DNA of 64,000 bases from Paramuribaculum sp. (GTDB taxonomy: Bacteria > Bacteroidota > Bacteroidia > Bacteroidales > Muribaculaceae). The stretch covers positions 1 to 64,000 of the forward strand of contig JAIDTT010000082.1 in the NCBI GenBank assembly GCA_029060545.1. The letters are read 5' to 3'. The notes below the pieces were generated by a model. It was not told the origin of the DNA and ran no database searches. It was given only the letters and a program-made list of their open reading frames with translations. This document shows positions 38,510 through 51,523 of the stretch, one piece after another (within the stretch, counting starts at the first letter, position 1; every line of letters starts with the position of its first letter). The translations under genes and the position numbers were made by a program.

Positions 38510-40558
38510 ATGAAGCGACCCAAGATAGAAGACCTGCGCCGTCCGTCGGTGATCCACGCGCTGATGTTCGCAGCGGCGGTCATACTCCTGTTCCTCGCCA
38601 TACCGTCAGCCGAGACCGACGGTTACGAGTACACCGTGGGGCGACCGTGGAACTATGATGCTCTTGTGGCCAACATTGATATCGAGCTCTTCCGCGATCC
38701 CGAGACTCAGAAGCATCTCGAGGATTCAATGAAAGCCAACGCCGAAAAGGTATATTACCGCAACGACGATATCGCCGAAGAGGTAATCCACGACTTCAGC
38801 AATGCCCTGTATAATGTCGACGAACTCCGCAACGCCGGCGCTTTCCGCCGTCGTCTCATCGAGAATCTGCGACAGATCTACGCACAGGGCATCATCGCCC
38901 TCGACGAGTCGGGCGACAAGATGCCGCCCATGATAAGTATGCGCACATCCGACAACGGCCGCACGCCCAATCAGCCCACATCTTCATTCTACACCTTCGC
39001 GTCAGCCCACTCCGATATGCAGCAGATGCTAAATTCGCAACCCGATCTGCGCGAAGCCCTTTCCGGCATAAGTCTCAATCCGCGCCCCAACATCCTCCCC
39101 GACTCGGTGATGACAAGTATGGAGTTGCGCAATATCGAGGCATTCGCCCGTTCACCCATCGGTATGGTACCGCGTGGCGAGACCATCATCGACCGTGGCG
39201 AGATAGTCACTCCGCGTGCCGCCCAGATTATATCCACCTACGAGAAGAAACTCGAGCGACAGGGTCTCACCGCCGACTATGGCCTCGACCTCAGCGCACT
39301 CGGATCACTTCTGGTCATAGCATCGCTCATGCTCATGCTCTTCGCCTACGTCTACATCTTCCGCCCCGATTACTATAAGAACAATCGCATACTGGCGCTA
39401 CTCACCATCATGGTGGTAGCTTTCACATTCTTCGCAGCCATACTCAACGGCTCCTTCGAGCGCGGAATATACCTCGTGCCCATCACCATAGTACCGATAG
39501 TGCTCGTAGTATTCCTCGACTCCCGCACAGCATTCTTCACATATATCACTACCGTACTGCTGTGTGCCGTGATCACCCACTATATGTGGGACTTCATACT
39601 CATCCAGACCCTCGCCGGATTTGTAGCCATGGCCTCAATCCGCGAACTCAGCAAGCGTTCGCAACTTCTGGTAGCCGCACTGCTCGTATTCGCGGCCTAC
39701 ACCATAGCTTACATATCCATCACACTGATGACCACCGGTAGCCCCTCCAACATCGAGAGCGGTATGCTCGGCGCACTTGGCATCAACGCCCTCCTCATAT
39801 CATTTGCTTATGTAGTGATATTCCTCATCGAGAAAGCATTCGGATTCATATCCCGCGTCACTCTCGTAGAGCTATCCGACATCAATCATCCCCTCCTCCA
39901 CGAGCTCTCGCAGGAATGTCCGGGCACCTTCCAGCATTCTATGGCCGTGAGCAATATGGCCGCGGCGGCAGCTGCCAAGATCGGCGCCAACGTACAGCTC
40001 GTCCGCACAGGCGCACTCTATCACGACATAGGCAAGACAGCCAATCCCGCCTTCTTCACCGAAAATCAGCGCGGCATCAATCCACACGAAGCACTCACAC
40101 CACACCAAAGCGCCAAGATCGTCATAGACCATATCCACGAAGGCCTGCGCAAAGCCGAGAAAGCGAAGCTTCCTCCCCGTCTGCGCGATTTCATCTCCGA
40201 GCACCACGGCCGCGGCAAAGCCCGATACTTCTATAATACATATTGCAATCAGCACCCCAACGAGGAAGTAGATCCGGCACCCTTCACCTATCCCGGTCCG
40301 AATCCGCGCAGCGTGGAGACATCGATAATGATGATGGCCGATGCCGTGGAAGCCGCCTCACGCTCACTCAAGGAGCATACCCCTGAAGCCATAAGCGCAC
40401 TCGTCAACAAGATCATCGACTCGCAGGTGGCCGAAGGGCTCCACAACGACTCCCCCATCTCCTTCCGCGACATCAGCGAGATAAAGCGCTCGTTCGAGTC
40501 TACGCTCCGCACCATGTATCATTCACGCATTTCCTATCCCGAATTGGCCCGTAAATAA
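38510..40558 (+). CDS. 7TM-HD (HDIG) family phosphohydrolase, PgpH-like
   Basis: Extracellular domain, TM bundle, LLHELSQECPGTFQHSMAVSNMAAAAAAKIGANVQLVRTGALYHDIGKTANPAFF. Confidence 0.92.
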   Translation: MKRPKIEDLRRPSVIHALMFAAAVILLFLAIPSAETDGYEYTVGRPWNYDALVANIDIELFRDPETQKHLEDSMKANAEKVYYRNDDIAEEVIHDFSNALYNVDELRNAGAFRRRLIENLRQIYAQGIIALDESGDKMPPMISMRTSDNGRTPNQPTSSFYTFASAHSDMQQMLNSQPDLREALSGISLNPRPNILPDSVMTSMELRNIEAFARSPIGMVPRGETIIDRGEIVTPRAAQIISTYEKKLERQGLTADYGLDLSALGSLLVIASLMLMLFAYVYIFRPDYYKNNRILALLTIMVVAFTFFAAILNGSFERGIYLVPITIVPIVLVVFLDSRTAFFTYITTVLLCAVITHYMWDFILIQTLAGFVAMASIRELSKRSQLLVAALLVFAAYTIAYISITLMTTGSPSNIESGMLGALGINALLISFAYVVIFLIEKAFGFISRVTLVELSDINHPLLHELSQECPGTFQHSMAVSNMAAAAAAKIGANVQLVRTGALYHDIGKTANPAFFTENQRGINPHEALTPHQSAKIVIDHIHEGLRKAEKAKLPPRLRDFISEHHGRGKARYFYNTYCNQHPNEEVDPAPFTYPGPNPRSVETSIMMMADAVEAASRSLKEHTPEAISALVNKIIDSQVAEGLHNDSPISFRDISEIKRSFESTLRTMYHSRISYPELARK

Positions 40559-40590
40559 TCTCCACAGGGCTTTCATACGTTATATAATAT

Positions 40591-41124
40591 ATGTCGATAT
40601 TCTTCACCATACTTACAATATGCGCCGTAGCCGCCTCATTGGCAGGCGTATTTCTGTCGTGGCGCTGGAGTGCCATACCCGCGTGGCTTGCGATCGTGCC
40701 TATGTACTTCATCGACGGCCGGCCCGTCACCGGCTCCACACTCCTCTTCTGGGGCGTAGCATGCGCCATAGCGCTCGGCATCAACGTCCTCCTTCCGCAG
40801 CCCGTAGTACGCAGCCGGGTAGGAATGCCTTATATGGTAGTAGGCGCACTCGCTGGTGCATTTGCCGGGATGCTCATGCCCCTGCAACAGGCCGGAATGA
40901 TACTCGGCGCCGTAGCAGGCCTGCTGCTCGGAGCCATAGCTTATAGCCGTACCCCCGCAAGCTCTGCCAAAGGGCTCCTCTTCCCCACACGCCGGTGGTT
41001 CAACTATACCTGTGCCAAGGGATTCCCCGTCGTTGTGACCATAGCCACAGCAGCTATCGCAATAATGGCGGTAGTCCGTATCTCTTACACCACGGTTACA
41101 TCGATCTCTTCTATTGCGGTATGA
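40591..41124 (+). CDS. Hypothetical multi-TM membrane protein
   Basis: Hydrophobic helices throughout; ATGA overlap with next gene. Confidence 0.75.
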   Translation: MSIFFTILTICAVAASLAGVFLSWRWSAIPAWLAIVPMYFIDGRPVTGSTLLFWGVACAIALGINVLLPQPVVRSRVGMPYMVVGALAGAFAGMLMPLQQAGMILGAVAGLLLGAIAYSRTPASSAKGLLFPTRRWFNYTCAKGFPVVVTIATAAIAIMAVVRISYTTVTSISSIAV

Positions 41125-41837
41125 AACGAATCCTGCTTCTACTACTTCTGGCGGTAATAAGCATCGGCGCTTCAGCCGAGACCACCATATTCGACCGTAT
41201 CAAGCGCACACGGCCTGATTTTGCCGAGATAAAAAAGCAGATCAACGACCGCACTTCGGATTACTACTATCCTCGTCTCATGGAGGAGTATCTACGCAAC
41301 GATACCCTCATGAAACTCGACAAATACCGATACCTATACCTCGGCTACTCCCTCCAGGAAGACTACAACCCCTACCGTGAACCGGCATTCACCAACCTCA
41401 CCGCCAACACTGTCACACCGGCCAACATGACTTCAACCCAGTGCGACACAATAATACACTACGCCAATCTCGCGCTCGAAGACAATCCGTTTGACCTCCA
41501 GCAGATGGCCGTACTCATTTCCGCCCTGCGCCAGCGTGGACGCACCGGTCTGGCCGACATCTGGCAGTATAAATTCAACTACATCCTTATGGCAATCGTA
41601 TCCACCGGCACAGGTCTCGACGAAGATAACGCCTGGTACGTGATCGAGCCACAACACGAGTATATCCTCCTGAATATGATGGGATATACCGTCACCAACC
41701 ATCTCTTCTACGAGCCGGCATTCGAATACCTCACCGTAGTCGACGCTCGGGGAGCCAATGCCGACGGATTCTATTTCAACATTAAGCATCTGCTCGAGGA
41801 ATACTACCGGAAATTCCCCGACGATCTCAACGACTAA
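41121..41837 (+). CDS. DUF4919-like hypothetical exported protein
   Basis: Signal peptide MKRILLLLLLAVISIGASA; TIFDRIKRTRPDFAEIKKQINDRTSDYYYPRLMEEYLRNDTLMKLDKYRYLYLGYSLQEDYNPY. Confidence 0.7.
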   Translation: MKRILLLLLLAVISIGASAETTIFDRIKRTRPDFAEIKKQINDRTSDYYYPRLMEEYLRNDTLMKLDKYRYLYLGYSLQEDYNPYREPAFTNLTANTVTPANMTSTQCDTIIHYANLALEDNPFDLQQMAVLISALRQRGRTGLADIWQYKFNYILMAIVSTGTGLDEDNAWYVIEPQHEYILLNMMGYTVTNHLFYEPAFEYLTVVDARGANADGFYFNIKHLLEEYYRKFPDDLND

Positions 41838-44995
<3,158 letters not shown>

Positions 44996-44996
<1 letters not shown>

Positions 44997-46252
44997 TGAA
45001 TACCACGACCGCACTTACCCGCTCCGATATTGAAATCATGGCTCCCGTAGGGAGTTACGAATCCCTCTACGCCGCCATCGATGCAGGCGCCAACGCCGTC
45101 TACTTCGGCGTCGAAGGACTCAATATGCGCGCCCGTTCGTCGGTCAACTTCACCCTCGACGACCTGCACCGTATAGCCGCCATCGCTTCCGAGCGTGGCG
45201 TCAAGACATACCTCACGGTCAACACCATAATCTACGACGATGATATCCCCACCTGCCGCGCCGTGATCGATGCCGCGCGGCAGGCGGGCATCACCGCCAT
45301 CATAGCATCCGACATAGCTGCCATCACATACGCCCGCTCAATCGGTGTCGAAGTGCATATATCCACACAATTGAGCATCAGCAACATCGAAGCCGTGCGC
45401 TTCTACTCCGCGTTTGCCGACGTAGTAGTGCTCGCCCGCGAGCTCTCGCTCGATCAGGTAGCCGCCATCCACCACGCCATCATCGACGAAGACATACGCG
45501 GCCCCAAAGGCGAACTCGTGCAGATCGAAATGTTCTGCCACGGAGCCCTATGCATGGCCGTAAGCGGTAAGTGCTACCTCAGCCTCCACCAGATGAACTC
45601 CTCCGCCAACCGCGGAGCCTGCACCCAGATCTGCCGGCGCAGCTACCGCGTCACCGACCTTGAGACAGGCGACGAACTCCAGGTCGACAACAAATACATC
45701 ATGTCGCCAAAAGACCTAAAGACCATCCACTTCCTTCCCCGCATGCTCCAGGCCGGAGTGAGAGTACTCAAGATCGAAGGACGCGCCCGCGGCCCCGAAT
45801 ACGTAAGCATCGCCGTGCGGTGCTACTCCGAAGCCGTCGAAGCCATCTGCTCCGGCACATACTCCGACGAGAAAGTAGCCGGATGGGATGAGCAGCTCAC
45901 CAAAATCTTCAATCGCGGATTCTGGGATGGCTACTACCTCGGCCAGCGCCTCGGCGAGTGGTCAGCCAAATACGGCTCCTCCGCCACCCGCGTCAAGCGC
46001 TACGCAGCCAAGGGCGTGCGTTACTTCTCGCGCCTCGGCGTAGCCGAATTTTACGTCGAGAGCGGCAGCGTGCGCGTAGGCGACGAAATCATCATCACCG
46101 GCCCCACCACAGGCGCCTTGATACTCACCGTCGACGAATTGCGCGTCGATCTCAAGCCAGTCGAAGAAGCCACCAAAGGCCAGAGCTTCTCCATCGCCGT
46201 CCCATCCAAGATCCGCCCCTCCGACCGCCTCTACGTCTGGGATCCCAAATAA
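44996..46252 (+). CDS. U32 family peptidase
   Basis: IEIMAPVGSYESLYAAIDAGANAVYFGVEGLNMRARS; EMFCHGALCMAVSGKCYLS; RGACTQICRRSY. Confidence 0.93.
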
Positions 46253-46262
46253 TCCCACCTCA

Positions 46263-46739
46263 TTATTTTTGCGAATTACGACACTCGATGCGCCCGCGTG
46301 TCATCTGTTCGCGTATCCCTCCACACTCAACAAAGTCCGCTTTAGCCCTCTCTATCAACTTACGCAGAAATACATCGGCCTGATGAATCAGAGTCACCGC
46401 CAGATTAGCAGCCATCTCTGCAGTGCACTTATCGAACAAATCTCGATAAAATGCCGAGTCATTATTGGCGCAGCATAGTCTCCGCAACTTGTCAAGCCGC
46501 TGATTTCCCATTTGCCATAGAGAAAGATTGTTGACTCGCAGATAATCTTCAAAATCCAGCAACAACTCCTGAAGCGACGCCTTGGCCACATTCAGAAGCT
46601 TGATTTCCGTTTCCCGCGAAGTAGTAGAAGCCACACATCCCTCAGCAATATTCTGCTTACCACTTCTGGCAGCCTGAACCATTTGATCAATAGTGCGGTC
46701 ACCTATCGACAGATATTTGCGCGTAAATAGCACCGTCAC
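46263..46739 (-). CDS. Four-helix bundle protein (S23/IVP family)
   Basis: MTVLFTRKYLSIGDRTIDQMVQAARSGKQNIAEGCVASTTSRETEIKLLNVAKASLQELLLDFEDYLR. Confidence 0.87.
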   Translation of the reverse strand: MTVLFTRKYLSIGDRTIDQMVQAARSGKQNIAEGCVASTTSRETEIKLLNVAKASLQELLLDFEDYLRVNNLSLWQMGNQRLDKLRRLCCANNDSAFYRDLFDKCTAEMAANLAVTLIHQADVFLRKLIERAKADFVECGGIREQMTRGRIECRNSQK

Positions 46740-46945
46740 ATCATAGATGCATTCCGCCTTCTAAAAAGCAATCAGATCGCGAAAATTACCGCGCAGTGGC
46801 AGAAAAGATGGCTTAGTCATATCGGTTATAGGTCTTATTGGTCCAATTAGCCTTATTAGTCTTATAATCTGCAAACTTAGTCAAATTTAGCGAGCCTCCA
46901 AAACAAAAAATCTCCTTTGGCTTGCCTCACAAATTTTTGTCCCGG

Positions 46946-46965
46946 AAGCGAACTTCAGTTCGCTT
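46946..46965. repeat. Perfect hairpin AAGCGAAC-TTCA-GTTCGCTT
   Basis: 8-bp stem, 4-nt loop read directly. Confidence 0.7.
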
Positions 46966-46982
46966 AAAGCCACACCCTTAAC

Positions 46983-47090
46983 TTTTCTCCGGTTTCCACA
47001 ACATCGCAGGGAACATCGCTTCGCGATGTAGCAGATTCCCAGCCGATTGTAGGGATGTACCCTGGTACATCCTCCTTTTCCGCATCCACC
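46983..47090. repeat. Dispersed intergenic hairpin repeat, copy 2
   Basis: ACATCGC-TTC-GCGATGT (47013-47029) and GGATGTACC-CT-GGTACATCC (47053-47072), parallel to 495-600. Confidence 0.8.
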
Positions 47091-47236
47091 ATTTCAGCAC
47101 CCCCATCAATCCTGCATCCCGCAATTGAGCATCTTGTACCTTCAGAAGGGCAGGCGCCTCTTCATATATCACTACCTATTACTCCACCACAGGGACGTCT
47201 ATATGCAAATCCTCACACACTTTCGCACTGATTTCA

Positions 47237-47716
47237 TTAATCCCATAGATGCAGTCTCCAAGGAATTCTGTTGTCAGTATGATTCATTTCTGATGGCTTC
47301 AAGCCGTAATAGCACATCGCCTTTTCATATTCATTTTTGGTGGCATATTCATATACTTCATAATCATCCGCACAATCAGCACTTGAAGTAATTAAAAATT
47401 TAATTATGCAATACTTTGCTATTATTTTACCTTCACGATCGGTGCATACTACTACAATGTAACTATTATTCCAAAATATTTGATAAGGAACCCCATCCAA
47501 ACTAATACCGCTAAAACCTTTTTCTGAAGGATTACGAGAATAATACAACCCTGGTAAAGGTCTACCGTCAGAAGAATTGGCCATTGTTTCTACTAAATAG
47601 AAATTTGTATCTCCGATACGTTTATACTGTAAAAGATCTACACATGCTGCTAAAAAAACCGATATAGGGATTAGAACTATCATTAATGATAATCGTCTAA
47701 TAATATCTTTTTTCAT
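47237..47716 (-). CDS. Hypothetical lipoprotein (159 aa)
   Basis: MKKDIIRRLSLMIVLIPISVFLAACVDLL lipobox; no confident family. Confidence 0.6.
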   Translation of the reverse strand: MKKDIIRRLSLMIVLIPISVFLAACVDLLQYKRIGDTNFYLVETMANSSDGRPLPGLYYSRNPSEKGFSGISLDGVPYQIFWNNSYIVVVCTDREGKIIAKYCIIKFLITSSADCADDYEVYEYATKNEYEKAMCYYGLKPSEMNHTDNRIPWRLHLWD

Positions 47717-47910
47717 TTGCGCACTCTCTTAATATAAAATTGGTAAGTATTTCCAAACTTCCTTCCCTGACTACGTCTATGGTTATTCAAAAATGGAATA
47801 TGGTATCCAAGTGATGTTACGCTCTTTGAATCCGTGACAACATTATTTATGTATTGCCCATCTTTACTACTACATCCATCGTATCGATATGTACCAATAA
47901 CCTGTTCCCA
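47713..47910 (-). pseudogene. Start-less 65-codon ORF in frame with and immediately after the yifB stop
   Basis: Reads WEQVIGTYRYDGCSSKDGQYINNVVTDSKSVTSLGYHIPFLNNHRRSQGRKFGNTYQFYIKRVRK*; its TGA overlaps the ATG of 47716..47237 (ATGA). Confidence 0.45.
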
Positions 47911-49470
47911 TCAGAACGGCAGGCCGGCGTTGGTGGCGCCCCAGGAGGAGCGGTCGAGATTGCGGTAGCCCACAGCCTCGCGCATGTGTTCGGGGCGGAT
48001 CTGCTCCGAGCCGTCGAGATCGGCGATCGTGCGCGCCACCTTCAGGATACGGTCGTAGGCTCGTGCACTCATATCAAACTTCTGCATCACCGTGCGCAAT
48101 ATATTCAGACTGTCGGCGTCGAGCACAGCATACTGCTTGAGCAGTCGCGTATTCATCTGAGCGTTGCAGTACACCCCCGGCTCCTGAGCATATCGCTTGA
48201 GCTGTATGGCTCGGGCACGGATCACACGCTCACGAATGGCGGCGCTCGGCTCGCCGTCGGGCGTATTGGCCAGCTCATCAAAAGCCACAGGCATTATCTC
48301 CACCTGCAGGTCGATACGGTCGAGAAGCGGCCCCGAAATGCGCGCCAGATACTTCTTCACAGCTCCGGGCGGACACTCGCAGCGTTTCGTTGGATGATTG
48401 TAGTAGCCGCACGGGCAGGGATTCATCGACGCCACGAGCATGAACCCGCAGGGATAGTCAATCGAATATTTTGCGCGTGAAATGCTTATGTGGCGATCCT
48501 CCAGCGGCTGACGCATCACTTCGAGCACCGAGCGAGTGAATTCCGGGAATTCGTCGAGAAAGAGCACACCGTTGTGAGCCAGCGATATCTCACCCGGCAT
48601 CGGATTCGATCCTCCGCCCACGAGAGCCACAGGCGAGATCGTGTGATGCGGCGCGCGGAAGGGGCGCTGAGTGAGCAGGCGCGAGCCTTGCGGCAGTTTG
48701 CCCGCTACGGAGTGTATCTTCGTAGTCTCCAGCGCCTCCGACAGTGTAAGGGGCGGCAATATCGACGGCAGGCGCTTGGCCATCATCGATTTGCCCGATC
48801 CGGGAGGGCCTACGAGAAGAATATTATGTCCACCGGCACAGGCCACTTCAAAGGCACGGCGCACATTCTCCTGACCCTTCACCTCCGAGAAGTCGCAGTC
48901 GAAGAGCATCGACGCCTCGGCAAATTCGCGGCGCGTATCCACCAGCGTAGGCTGCAGGTCTTTGGCTCCCGCCAGGAAGTCGATCACCTCCTTGAGATTA
49001 TCCACACCATATACATCCAGATTGTTGACCACAGCAGCTTCGGTAGCATTGGCACGAGGCACTATCATACCCTTGAAGCCCATTTTGCGCGCCAGAATCG
49101 ACATCGGCAAAGCACCGCGAATCGGGCCCACACTGCCGTCGAGCGACAGCTCACCCATGATCATGAACTCCGACAGGCGATCAGCCGGCAACTTACCGTC
49201 AGCCGCAAGAATACCTATTGCTATCGGCAGATCATAGGCCGCACCCTCCTTCTTCACATCGGCAGGCGCGAGATTGATCACTATGTGGCGGCGCGGCATC
49301 CCGTAGCCCGACTGCTTCAGAGCCGACATCACGCGCTGATACCCCTCCTTCACCGCAGCGTCGGGCAGACCTACAAGATGGTAGGCAATACCGTTTTCAG
49401 CCGACACTTCTATCGTCACCGCAATCGCGTCGATACCCTGTAGGGCGGCTCCATAAGTCTTTACAAGCAT
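47911..49470 (-). CDS. YifB family Mg chelatase-like AAA ATPase
   Basis: VEVSAENGIAYHLVGLPDAAVKEGYQRVMSALKQSGY; NILLVGPPGSGKSMMAKRLPSILPPL; LFLDEFPEFTRSVLEVMRQPLED. Confidence 0.95.
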   Translation of the reverse strand: MLVKTYGAALQGIDAIAVTIEVSAENGIAYHLVGLPDAAVKEGYQRVMSALKQSGYGMPRRHIVINLAPADVKKEGAAYDLPIAIGILAADGKLPADRLSEFMIMGELSLDGSVGPIRGALPMSILARKMGFKGMIVPRANATEAAVVNNLDVYGVDNLKEVIDFLAGAKDLQPTLVDTRREFAEASMLFDCDFSEVKGQENVRRAFEVACAGGHNILLVGPPGSGKSMMAKRLPSILPPLTLSEALETTKIHSVAGKLPQGSRLLTQRPFRAPHHTISPVALVGGGSNPMPGEISLAHNGVLFLDEFPEFTRSVLEVMRQPLEDRHISISRAKYSIDYPCGFMLVASMNPCPCGYYNHPTKRCECPPGAVKKYLARISGPLLDRIDLQVEIMPVAFDELANTPDGEPSAAIRERVIRARAIQLKRYAQEPGVYCNAQMNTRLLKQYAVLDADSLNILRTVMQKFDMSARAYDRILKVARTIADLDGSEQIRPEHMREAVGYRNLDRSSWGATNAGLPF

Positions 49471-49491
49471 AGCGTATACAGGATGTATTGG

Positions 49492-50520
49492 TTATGATTC
49501 CGGATTGATCGTTTTCAAAGCCGCCTCGGCACCCTTGAGCGACGGGCCGCGATAGAGTTGCGCACCGGTAGAGTCAGTCACTATGAAATAAGGCAACCGC
49601 GGTATGCCCAACTTCCTCACCGCCGGAGCGCCCATCGAGCCGGGCACCCAGGTGCGGTACCAGTTCGACACCGTGTCGGCACGGAAACTGCGGCGCCACG
49701 AAGCCGAGTCGGGCGCGGTAGAGATCTCCACCATCTGCAGCCGCTCCTTGGGCTGAGCCAGACGCAGACTGCGCAGACGCGGACGTATGGAGTCGAGCGA
49801 CGTACGGTCGTCGGTCGTGAAGCACAGAAGCGACACCGAAGCTCGTCCCGGCGTAAACGATATCAGCGAATCGCGCAACTCATACAGAGCCATATACGTC
49901 ACCGGTGCCTGACCGGTCGACGACAGTTGCGCATTCACCACCGAATTGAACCCCTGCACAATCTCCGACGGGCGTGCCTGCACCGTCAGGAGCGAGAAGA
50001 GCGAATCAGCCTTAGCCTCATAGCCTTCGCAATTATAATAATTGACCAGAATAGCCGTGGCCGACATCTTATCCTTATTGCCCGACACATATTGCGCCAC
50101 GGCTGCATTGACGGCAGCCGGATTACGCGACTCAAGCGACTCCGCATTGGCATTGAGCCACGAAGCGATCTCGCGCGACTCCGCATTGCCCGATACCTTG
50201 GCCAGATAGGGATTTGTAGGGTCAACCTCGATCGTCACCTCGTCGCCGTTTTTCACCACTAAAGTAGCCAGACGCTGACCGTCGCCAAGCGATATCACCG
50301 CCAGCGTAGGCTTCGAAGCAGTGCCTCGGAAGCTGAACTTACCTCCGAGCGACTGCACACTGTAGGACTGCAGACCGCCGCGATCGAAATACGTCATCGT
50401 CACCGTCTGCACATCCACGCCGGCCATTTGCCCGCGCACCACGAAATCGTCCGTGCTGCCACACGCCGACATCACTATGGCCGTGGCAATAATCAATACT
50501 AAGCGATAAATCGGTTTCAT
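49492..50520 (-). CDS. DUF4369-containing lipoprotein (thioredoxin-like C-terminus)
   Basis: MKPIYRLVLIIATAIVMSACGST; FVVRGQMAGVDVQTVTMTYFDRGGLQSYSVQSLGGKFSFRGTASKPTLAVI. Confidence 0.72.
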   Translation of the reverse strand: MKPIYRLVLIIATAIVMSACGSTDDFVVRGQMAGVDVQTVTMTYFDRGGLQSYSVQSLGGKFSFRGTASKPTLAVISLGDGQRLATLVVKNGDEVTIEVDPTNPYLAKVSGNAESREIASWLNANAESLESRNPAAVNAAVAQYVSGNKDKMSATAILVNYYNCEGYEAKADSLFSLLTVQARPSEIVQGFNSVVNAQLSSTGQAPVTYMALYELRDSLISFTPGRASVSLLCFTTDDRTSLDSIRPRLRSLRLAQPKERLQMVEISTAPDSASWRRSFRADTVSNWYRTWVPGSMGAPAVRKLGIPRLPYFIVTDSTGAQLYRGPSLKGAEAALKTINPES

Positions 50521-50598
50521 AAGTTGCAAAGGTATGGAATCACGGCGACTATTACAAGATTTTTCGCTCCTCACCGCCGCTATTTATCCGTAAGTGAT

Positions 50599-50606
50599 TA
50601 TCTTTG
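50599..50606 (+). promoter_or_regulatory. TATCTTTG -7 element directly abutting the pldA start codon
   Basis: TATCTTTG then CGGT then ATG at 50611. Confidence 0.45.
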
Positions 50607-50610
50607 CGGT

Positions 50611-51459
50611 ATGAAATCAATCGTTGTCCGTCTATTGCTCCTCTTAATAGCCGTCGCAGCCGTCCCCGGCGCGAACGCTCAGATCGTGGAGACCGAAGGC
50701 ACAGGCACCATCGACACCGACAGCCTGCGCCGCGACTTCGACAATCAGCCATACTTCGGCCTGTATAAAGACAATTACTTCACCTTCGGCGTCCCCGTAG
50801 GCCAGACGCCCAACAAACACAACTCCAACGTAAAATTCCAGATCTCCATAGCCCAGCGCCTCACCCGAAGCACACTCCCCTGGAACACCTACCTCTTCCT
50901 CTTCTATTCCCAGAAAGTATTCTGGAACGTCCTTGAAAACTCCATGCCGATGACCGATCTCAACTTCAATCCCGGTATCGGACTCGTGAAGCCCCTCTTC
51001 GTCAAAAACCGCTACATCGGTAAGCTGCAGCTCCTCCTTGAGCACGAAAGCAACGGCCGCGACGGTGTGAAATCACGCTCGTGGAACAAAGTGAGCCTTG
51101 GTGCAAGCATCATGATCGACCCAAACTTCATCGTCCACGGCAAATTCTGGATACCCATCGTCGACGGTGCCGAAAACAGAGACATCCTCGACTACTGCGG
51201 CATATATCAGGTAGGCACATCCTACTTCACTCCCAACCGACGCTTCGGCGCCTCCGTCACATTAGTCAAACGCAAAGGCTGGGCGCTCAACTACAACACT
51301 ATCGTGGAACTCAACTACCGCCTCTTCCGCCGCGACAACCAGTATCTCTTCCTGCAATACTACAACGGCTACGGCGAGGGCCTGCTCGACTACAAGCAAT
51401 TCCACTCGATGCTCCGCGTAGGTATCGTCATCAAGCCCAAAATCTTCAGCGAATACTAA
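50611..51459 (+). CDS. pldA: Outer membrane phospholipase A
   Basis: Signal peptide; LLLEHESNGRDGVKSRSWNKV active-site motif; beta-barrel ending in aromatic residue. Confidence 0.85.
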   Translation: MKSIVVRLLLLLIAVAAVPGANAQIVETEGTGTIDTDSLRRDFDNQPYFGLYKDNYFTFGVPVGQTPNKHNSNVKFQISIAQRLTRSTLPWNTYLFLFYSQKVFWNVLENSMPMTDLNFNPGIGLVKPLFVKNRYIGKLQLLLEHESNGRDGVKSRSWNKVSLGASIMIDPNFIVHGKFWIPIVDGAENRDILDYCGIYQVGTSYFTPNRRFGASVTLVKRKGWALNYNTIVELNYRLFRRDNQYLFLQYYNGYGEGLLDYKQFHSMLRVGIVIKPKIFSEY

Positions 51460-51468
51460 GACAACGAA

Positions 51469-51500
51469 TCGGAGAACTCAGAATCCTCCGAGCTCTCCGA
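51469..51500. terminator. Bidirectional terminator hairpin between pldA and pgi
   Basis: TCGGAGA ... TCTCCGA stem with inner CTC/GAG, in convergent intergenic region. Confidence 0.55.
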
Positions 51501-51523
51501 TACATTATAAGAATTTTTCAGAT

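Noticed and set aside
46978-47172. 64-aa minus-strand ORF (...RKRRMYQGTSLQSAGNLLHREAM...)
   Set aside because: Repeat-derived spurious ORF, as at 410-595.
48490-49443. 317-aa plus-strand ORF
   Set aside because: Antisense to yifB; Arg/His-rich shadow translation.
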